Positions 58,792 to 64,000 of a stretch of DNA of 64,000 nt are shown one piece after another. The notes under the pieces are model-generated. The model was not told the origin of the DNA, made no database searches, and saw nothing but the letters and a program-made list of their open reading frames with translations. A program made the position numbers and the translations under genes. Each line of letters begins with the position of its first letter. Positions within the stretch are counted from its first letter, which is position 1. The DNA is from CAJCIT01 sp963771305 (GTDB lineage Bacteria; Acidobacteriota; Terriglobia; Bryobacterales; Bryobacteraceae), in assembly GCA_963771305.1 (NCBI GenBank), contig CAVYTS010000036.1:1-64000 (forward strand). Direction: 5' to 3'.

Positions 58792-59569
58792 TTACAGGCT
58801 CATCAAGTCGCGGAAGCGCTGAGCTTGTCGGCGCGAAACCTCTACCTGTTGTCCGCTGCGCAGCATCAGTCGCAAGCTGCCTGAGAACCACGGCTCCACG
58901 TCCTTGACCCAATTCAGGTTCACAAGGTGCTGCCGGCTGGCCCGGAAAAATATTTGGGGATCGAGCCTGCTCTCCAGATAATTCAGTGTCTTCGGGAACC
59001 AGCGGCTGGTGAGTGCCGAAGTAGAGCCGAGTGTAGTTTCCTTCGACTTCCAGCAGCCTGACTTCCGCCAGCGGCACAAACCAGCAATGTTCGCCGTCCT
59101 TCACGAAGACGCGATCCGTGCCCTTCAGCAGGTTTCGCCCTGATGCGGCCTCAACGTCGCCTTCTCGCGATTCTCGCTGGTTGGCTCCGGGCTGGTCCAA
59201 GCCAAGTTGGGCGGCGGCCTGCTCCGCTTTCTGTAGGGCCTTCGCCAGACGTTCGGCCTGCACGGGCTTCACTAGATAGTCCAGCGCGTTCTTCTCAAAG
59301 GCCTGTACCGCAAATTCGCTGTATGCCGTCGTGAAAATCACCAACGGAACCGAATCCAATGCCTCGAGCAACTCGAATCCATTTCGGCCGGGCATCTGGA
59401 TATCCAGCAGCAGCAGATCGGGTTGCAAGTCCGGAATGAAGAGCTCAGCTTCGTCGGCATTCGCCGCTTCGCCCACCACCTCCACCTCGGGGTGGTTGTC
59501 GAGCAAGCGCCGCAGTTCCGCCCTGGCGAGCCTTGAATCCTCCACAATCAATGTTCGAAGCCGCATCAT
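58792..59569 (-). CDS. LytTR-family response regulator (one frame change)
   Basis: The receiver domain (MRLRTLIVEDSRLARAELRRLL; acceptor Asp in DLLLLDIQMPGRNG; FTTAYSEFAVQAFEKNALDYLVKP) is joined to a LytTR DNA-binding domain (VFVKDGEHCWFVPLAEVRLLEVEGNYTRLYF). The domain continues in another frame after about 59010 as FFRASRQHLVNLNWVKDVEPWFSGSLRLMLRSGQQVEVSRRQAQRF to 58792. It lies 8 nt after the sensor kinase gene, a two-component pair. Confidence 0.9.
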
Positions 59570-59577
59570 GATGCCCT

Positions 59578-60639
59578 TCAGGTCAGCGGAATGCTCGCCG
59601 TCGCGGACACGCGATCCTGGCCTTTGTTGGCAAGTGTCAGCCGAGCCAGTTCTCCGCTCAGCAACCGTAGTCGCTCGCGGGCGTTCTCCAGCCCAAATCC
59701 GTTGCCCGCCGCCATTGGCAGTTGCCCGGAGTTCTCGACATCCACCACCAAGGCGCCTGCCTCGATCCGCGCAAGCACTAGAATCTCACCACCTTGAGGG
59801 CGGTTGGAGATACCGTGTTTGATAGCGTTCTCGACCAGTTGCTGCACGACCATCGGCGGCAGCTGAGCCCTTTGAGCGTCCCGCGTTGCCTCAATTCGCC
59901 ATTGCAGCCGGTCTTCGAACTGGAGCGACTCCAGTTCCAGATAAGCTTTTACTACCGCGAGTTCCTCCTCAAGTGGAACACGCTCATGCCGGCTCACCTC
60001 CAGGGCATAGCGCAACAATTCGGAGAGCCGCAGCATCATCTCGCGGGCCCGGTTCGGGTCTTCCGCTACCAGTGATCTCAGATTATTCAGGCAATTGAAC
60101 AGGAAATGCGGATTCACCTGGCTCTTCAGCGCCCTGAGCTCAGCCGCCTGGACGGCCGCCTGCAATTGGAGGCGCTGCAGTTCGCTTTGCTGATACGCCC
60201 GCCGCAGATGCAAACTCATGAAGACGGCCGACCAGCACCAGAACATGAGCGCGCTGCCCACCGTGAAGCCGGCCACTGTTTGAAACGTGGAGGCCTGGGA
60301 CTTGGTCCAAAGTGTCGTGCCCCAAATCAGAAGGAAAATTGGGGTGACGATCGCTTGCCAGAGGATGGAACAGAGCAGTGAGCCGCCAAACGTCATGAGG
60401 CCCCAGCGAATAGCCGAATGGGTCTGCTGGCGAACGAGAATGCGGCCGAATGCCTGCGACACGACAAAGTTCGCAGCTCCCTGGATCAGCAGCTGCGAGA
60501 CCATTTTGGCATCGAGCTTGCCTTCCAGCCCGGTGAAGAACAGGCCAATCATCAGCCAGATTGTCCAGAACACAAACTGGAAGGACCATGGGAAACTGCT
60601 TCCAGGTTGGTTCACCACCGGATTGATCCACTTGGCCAT
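59578..60639 (-). CDS. LytS/YehU-type sensor histidine kinase
   Basis: Four membrane segments (about residues 15-150 from the chosen start) are followed by the His-kinase region with the phosphorylated His in LKSQVNPHFLFNCLNNLRSLV. The ATPase domain follows with QQLVENAIKHGISNRPQGGEI and GNGFGLENARERL. MAKWINPVV at 60639 is preferred; the open frame extends to 60786 with low-complexity, non-membrane sequence. It partners the LytTR regulator. Confidence 0.9.
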   Translation of the reverse strand: MAKWINPVVNQPGSSFPWSFQFVFWTIWLMIGLFFTGLEGKLDAKMVSQLLIQGAANFVVSQAFGRILVRQQTHSAIRWGLMTFGGSLLCSILWQAIVTPIFLLIWGTTLWTKSQASTFQTVAGFTVGSALMFWCWSAVFMSLHLRRAYQQSELQRLQLQAAVQAAELRALKSQVNPHFLFNCLNNLRSLVAEDPNRAREMMLRLSELLRYALEVSRHERVPLEEELAVVKAYLELESLQFEDRLQWRIEATRDAQRAQLPPMVVQQLVENAIKHGISNRPQGGEILVLARIEAGALVVDVENSGQLPMAAGNGFGLENARERLRLLSGELARLTLANKGQDRVSATASIPLT

Positions 60640-60788
60640 AGCGGCGTTTGCCTGATTGGAGCCGCCCCAACGCAGCTCAGGCGAAACAATCTCCTGCTTT
60701 GAAGATACGCTGCGCGGCGGGCCACTAGTAAGGCGGGGTTGTACCAGCGGCGGAATCCAGGGATGAACGGCCTGGCCCGCCCCCAAAC

Positions 60789-61397
60789 CTATTTGCCTTG
60801 CGCGGCCGGCGCCTTGGGCTTCGGTGGGCCGGCCTGGCCCAGGATCTCCAGCAACCGCGCCCGCAATGTGGATTCTTCCAGGGCCGTGAAGTCGCCAGAC
60901 GGCGGAGTTTGATAACGGATCATTCCATCCCGATCGATTAGTACCTGTTGCGGAACTTGCGGCCGATCGTTCATGGTCATGCCCATGAAGTTCATTAGGA
61001 CCATAATGTTTTCCCTCGGTGAGCCGGCATCGATCCAGCCCACCGGAAATCCGACTTGTAGGTTTGAAATGAACTGCTTGATTACCGCTTCGTCAGTGGT
61101 ATTCACTGCCACGTCCAGCGCCTGAAACCCCTTCGGTCCCAGCTCGCGCTGCAGCGTGGTCATCACCTTGGAAGCCTCCTGGCAGTGCGGGCAGGTGGTC
61201 TGAATGAATTCGAGCGCAACCACCTTGCCCTTGTACTGGCTGAGCTGCTTCTGCGCCCCGCCGGGAAGCTTGAAATTGAGTACCGGTGCCGTACGCAGCG
61301 GCGGCAAGCCCGGTAGTGCCTGTGAGAAAGCGGGCACGGAGGATATGAGACAAAACGAAACGAGCGCGGCGGCGGCGCGCAGTCGAAGGGTTAACAA
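60789..61397 (-). CDS. Exported TlpA/redoxin-like thiol-disulfide protein
   Basis: The 202-residue product has a signal peptide (AAAALVSFCLISSVPAFSQ) and a thioredoxin fold with a CPHC active site in ALEFIQTTCPHCQEASKVM. It ends with a Pro/Ala/Lys-rich tail. It lies upstream of the sensor kinase on the same strand and is divergent from the LolA-TlpA fusion at 61553, placing two redox proteins back to back. Confidence 0.85.
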   Translation of the reverse strand: MLTLRLRAAAALVSFCLISSVPAFSQALPGLPPLRTAPVLNFKLPGGAQKQLSQYKGKVVALEFIQTTCPHCQEASKVMTTLQRELGPKGFQALDVAVNTTDEAVIKQFISNLQVGFPVGWIDAGSPRENIMVLMNFMGMTMNDRPQVPQQVLIDRDGMIRYQTPPSGDFTALEESTLRARLLEILGQAGPPKPKAPAAQGK

Positions 61398-61552
61398 AGT
61401 GAGCGATTCTCCTTATTTACGTGTACCTCACTCGGACGGCCGCAACTTGCTTCCGTTGGGTTTTGCGGCCAACGTTCGGTTATCGGGCTGTTTTTCGCAC
61501 GCGTCGGCGCGTTATGCTCAATCCTTAGCTTGTCTCACCTTTCAGGCTGACT

Positions 61553-62797
61553 ATGAAGGCTCGCGTTGCCGTCGTTGGACCAACATTGCTTCTCGCTGCC
61601 GTTGCATTCGCCCAGGTTATGCAACAGGCTGGCTCGCCGGAAGGCCCGAAGCTTCTGAAAACCCTGGCGGCGAAATGCGACAACCCGAAGCGGTATTCCT
61701 GGGAAGGCGACCTACTGGTAGAGGGTAAGAAAGCGAACGCGCCCTGGCAGCTCCTGTCTCAGGCCAAGGTGAAGCTGGCCATTGCTGACAATGGACGATC
61801 CTATTTGCGTATCGAGCCTTCGCAGCAAGACGAGTATTGGCTGATCTCCAACGGTCAAAAATCTTGGGCGTACCTGCCGCAGCGGAAGCAGTATACGGAG
61901 GAAGAGTCGGCGACCCTCTCATCGGACGCCGCGAATGCCGCCGATGACCAGGAAGAGCAAAACGACAAACCGGAAGAATCGCACGGCTTCGCCGAAACCT
62001 ACGCCCGTCTGATTGTTCCCACCATCGCGGCGTCTTACAAGAATGCGCGTGGCCTCGGCCTACGCCCGAATGCAGAACTGAAAATCGGCAAGCAGAAAGT
62101 CAGTTGGCCAACGGTAGTCATTTCCACCAAACCGGATGAGCAGAAGACGAGCGATCTCATCGAGTTCGTCCTGGATCCGGACCATGCCGGAGTGGGGCGC
62201 ATGGTCTGGGTCAATGCTCATGAGAAAGCGCCGGAACCTTCCTATATCCGAACCACGGTGCTTTTCTCTTCCTTCTCGGTCGCCGAAGAGGTCCCTGATG
62301 CGCTCTTTACATTCGAACCGCCGAAGAAAGCGAAGCTTGTTGAGACGCTGCCGGTGCCCGGCTTCGAAGGATCGGCCGTTCTGAACCGGCCGGCGCCCGA
62401 TTTTGAATTGAAGACCGGCGGCGGCGAAAAGGTCCGGCTCAGCGATTATCGCGGCAAAGTGGTGCTACTGAATTTCTGGGCCACGTGGTGCGGCCCTTGC
62501 CGCCAGGAGTTGCCCACCGTCGCCAAGCTGTATGGTGAGTTTAAGGATTCAGGCCTGGTCGTCTTCGGCGTGAATGATGAAGACAAAGGCACCGCGCGCA
62601 AATACCTGGAGAAGGAAGGGCTGGCACTGCCGTTCCTGGACGACAGCTCGCAGAAAGCGCATCGGCTCTATCACGTGAACGCGATTCCTACCGTCTTTCT
62701 GATCGATCCCCAAGGCAAGGTCGTGAAGTACTTCCGCGGCGGCCATGATGAGGCATCCTTTCGTGCAGCGCTGGCAACGGTCGGAATCGGAAAGTGA
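61553..62797 (+). CDS. Exported LolA/DUF2092-like + TlpA thioredoxin fusion
   Basis: The 414-residue product has a signal peptide (MKARVAVVGPTLLLAAVAFAQ). Residues about 30-260 form a LolA/DUF2092-like beta domain (DEYWLISNGQKSWAYLPQRKQYTEEE, PDALFTFEPPKKAKLVE). Residues about 275-410 are a TlpA domain (NRPAPDFELKTGGGEKVRLSDYRGKVVLLNFWATWCGPCRQELPTVAKLY, NAIPTVFLIDPQGKVV). The WCGPC site is intact. This fusion resembles secreted redoxins seen in Acidobacteriota; the partner substrate is unknown. Confidence 0.88.
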   Translation: MKARVAVVGPTLLLAAVAFAQVMQQAGSPEGPKLLKTLAAKCDNPKRYSWEGDLLVEGKKANAPWQLLSQAKVKLAIADNGRSYLRIEPSQQDEYWLISNGQKSWAYLPQRKQYTEEESATLSSDAANAADDQEEQNDKPEESHGFAETYARLIVPTIAASYKNARGLGLRPNAELKIGKQKVSWPTVVISTKPDEQKTSDLIEFVLDPDHAGVGRMVWVNAHEKAPEPSYIRTTVLFSSFSVAEEVPDALFTFEPPKKAKLVETLPVPGFEGSAVLNRPAPDFELKTGGGEKVRLSDYRGKVVLLNFWATWCGPCRQELPTVAKLYGEFKDSGLVVFGVNDEDKGTARKYLEKEGLALPFLDDSSQKAHRLYHVNAIPTVFLIDPQGKVVKYFRGGHDEASFRAALATVGIGK

Positions 62798-62859
62798 GTT
62801 TAGCCTTGGTATCGTAAGCAGTATTCTGAAGCATTGGGACTCACTCGCAAGGATTTGGA

Positions 62860-63079
62860 ATGAGACGTTATGCCGTCGTAATCGAAAAGACTGGGACGGG
62901 ATTCGGTGCCGATGTGCCCGATCTTCCGGGCTGCGTATCAACCGGACGGTCCAATGACAGAGACCGAGCAGAATATACGCGCGGCCATTGAGTTCCACTT
63001 GGATGGAATGCGTGAAGACGGCGACCCTATTCCTGATCCGACAACCGTTACGGTCTCCGTTGAGATTCCGACGGCGTAG
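62860..63079 (+). CDS. HicB-like antitoxin-family protein (one frame change)
   Basis: MRRYAVVIEKTGTGFGADVPDLPGCVSTG is the HicB partial RNase-H fold start. After a frame change near 62952 it continues MTETEQNIRAAIEFHLDGMREDGDPIPDPT...VEIPTA. The length of about 72 residues is typical of solitary HicB-like proteins. No hicA toxin gene is visible on either side, so it may be an orphan regulator. Confidence 0.75.
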
Positions 63080-63143
63080 AACCCGGCACGATGCGAACGC
63101 GGGCCGCACGTTAGTAGGCATCCACCGGGACTGCGGGTGAATT

Positions 63144-63476
63144 ATGAAGATAAAGACTCTGATATCGCTCGGCGTTCTGCTTTCGTTTTGGACCGCTTCT
63201 GCAGGGACCCTCGGATTCGTCCAACAGCACTTCAGCGACATCCACTTCGAGAAAGGCAAATGGGACCGGACCGTGCAATTGCCCTGTTTTACCTATACGG
63301 CCACCGAGAACGCCGCCACCGTTGAAGTCCTGCGAATAGGCACCAACAATCTGGTTCCGTTTCGCGCCACCAAGGGGCTCAAAGTGACGGTTTGCTACAA
63401 CACCGCCGCGTTTGACGAGGGGTTCGAAACAGGCCTGCCTCTTCCGAAAGTCGCGGCTGAGAAGCCAGCGCCTTAA
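63144..63476 (+). CDS. Small secreted hypothetical protein
   Basis: The 110-residue product has a signal peptide (MKIKTLISLGVLLSFWTASAG). The mature part has FVQQHFSDIHFEKGKWDRTVQLPCFTYTATENAATVEVLRIGTNN, a compact beta-rich domain with two cysteines. It is not recognised. It precedes the ABC exporter gene by 89 nt on the same strand. Confidence 0.55.
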   Translation: MKIKTLISLGVLLSFWTASAGTLGFVQQHFSDIHFEKGKWDRTVQLPCFTYTATENAATVEVLRIGTNNLVPFRATKGLKVTVCYNTAAFDEGFETGLPLPKVAAEKPAP

Positions 63477-63565
63477 GCGAATCAATCCCCCCACGAAAAC
63501 CGCGCCCACCTGCCAAGAAAACCTTGCCTTTTCGGGCCGCGAGATCATCTGAGAAAGACCGAACC

Positions 63566-64000
63566 GTGAAACCCGTGGAAAAGACGACCCCTCCCGAACG
63601 ATTGAAGACACTGCTGCCCGAGGTGTGGGCGCTGATGAAACCGCGCCGGACGCTCCTGCTGGCTGGCGCCGGGCTCATGATCATCAATCGCGTCTGCGGC
63701 TTGGCTCTGCCCGTAAGCACCAAGTATCTGATCGACAACGTGATGCGCCGAGGCCAGACGGAACTTCTGGTTCCGATTGTTCTCGCGGTCCTGCTCGCCA
63801 CTGTCATTCAAGGCGTCACCTCGTTTTCGCTGACCCAGCTGCTCTCCAAGTCGGGCCAGCGGCTGATCTTTGAAATGCGTGTCAGAATCCAGGAGCATAT
63901 CGGCAGGCTGCCAGTCAGCTTTTACGATTCGAACAAGACAGGGACACTGGTCTCGCGGATCATGAGCGATGTCGAGGGCGTGCGCAATCTCATTGGAACC
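63566..64000 (+). CDS. ABC-type exporter, permease part (truncated by window end)
   Basis: GTG 63566 opens a frame that runs off the window. TLLPEVWALMKPRRTLLLAGAGLMIINRVCGLALPVSTKYLIDNVM and LIFEMRVRIQEHIGRLPVSFYDSNKTGTLVSRIMSDVEGVRNLIG match the first half of the MsbA-like transmembrane domain, including the coupling helix F.......G.L.SR...D. An ATPase domain is expected beyond the window. The substrate cannot be inferred. Confidence 0.85.
   Translation, partial: MKPVEKTTPPERLKTLLPEVWALMKPRRTLLLAGAGLMIINRVCGLALPVSTKYLIDNVMRRGQTELLVPIVLAVLLATVIQGVTSFSLTQLLSKSGQRLIFEMRVRIQEHIGRLPVSFYDSNKTGTLVSRIMSDVEGVRNLIGT

Overview
The window looks like a chromosomal contig from an Acidobacteriota genome of the Solibacter/Bryobacter type. 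This is an inference from gene content: a fused E2-E1 2-oxoglutarate dehydrogenase, a secreted GH9 and a Tat-exported GH127-like hydrolase, isoquinoline-type molybdenum hydroxylases, orphan Rhs fragments and several TlpA-like proteins. No rRNA or other taxonomic marker is present to settle it.

Layout. 1-3.5 kb: a GH9 cellulase-like gene and a two-domain thioredoxin, both broken by several frame changes. 3.7-10.7 kb: aroB-ubiE (minus), a cation exchanger, then hslV-hslU-FN3 lipoprotein (plus) with 1-nt overlaps. 11.4-16.8 kb: a compact minus-strand housekeeping unit, apt-ispE-prs-rplY-pth-rpsF-rpsR-rplI, closed by a clear TTCG-loop terminator. 17-25.8 kb: Sua5/TsaC, prfB with a textbook programmed +1 frameshift site, a GH127-like hydrolase and the fused oxoglutarate dehydrogenase. 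27-36 kb: mrdA-rodA, an RNase G/E with a roughly 500-residue low-complexity insert, and two signalling genes (REC-HD-GYP and REC-PP2C).

At 36.4 kb an intact tRNA-Ser(GGA) marks the start of a 17-kb accessory island. Pieces of the tRNA 3' end recur at 46.25 and 53.27 kb, as expected for stacked integrations with att repeats. The island opens with a DUF433/DUF5615 toxin-antitoxin-like pair. It carries an integrase remnant and three body-less Rhs C-terminal fragments, each followed by a small candidate immunity gene. It also holds two copies of a RAYT transposase (one truncated) sharing a 67/68-nt flank that abuts two different Rhs tips, an antisense group II intron that splits one Rhs tip, an ISL3 copy that splits a likely immunity gene, and a nest of IS630, IS701 and an ISNCY-like element on a CTAG palindrome.

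53.4-64 kb returns to chromosomal genes, many with frame breaks: iorBA-type hydroxylase, a SnoaL-like protein, a PiT phosphate transporter, DUF350, a LytS/LytTR pair, two thioredoxin-fold proteins, a HicB-like protein and the start of an ABC exporter.

Caveat. Single-base frame breaks occur in more than fifteen genes, including ones expected to be functional (sucA, rng, rpsF, ubiE). This points to indel errors in the assembly at least as much as to real decay. For such genes I give the span of the reconstructed gene and say where the frame changes.
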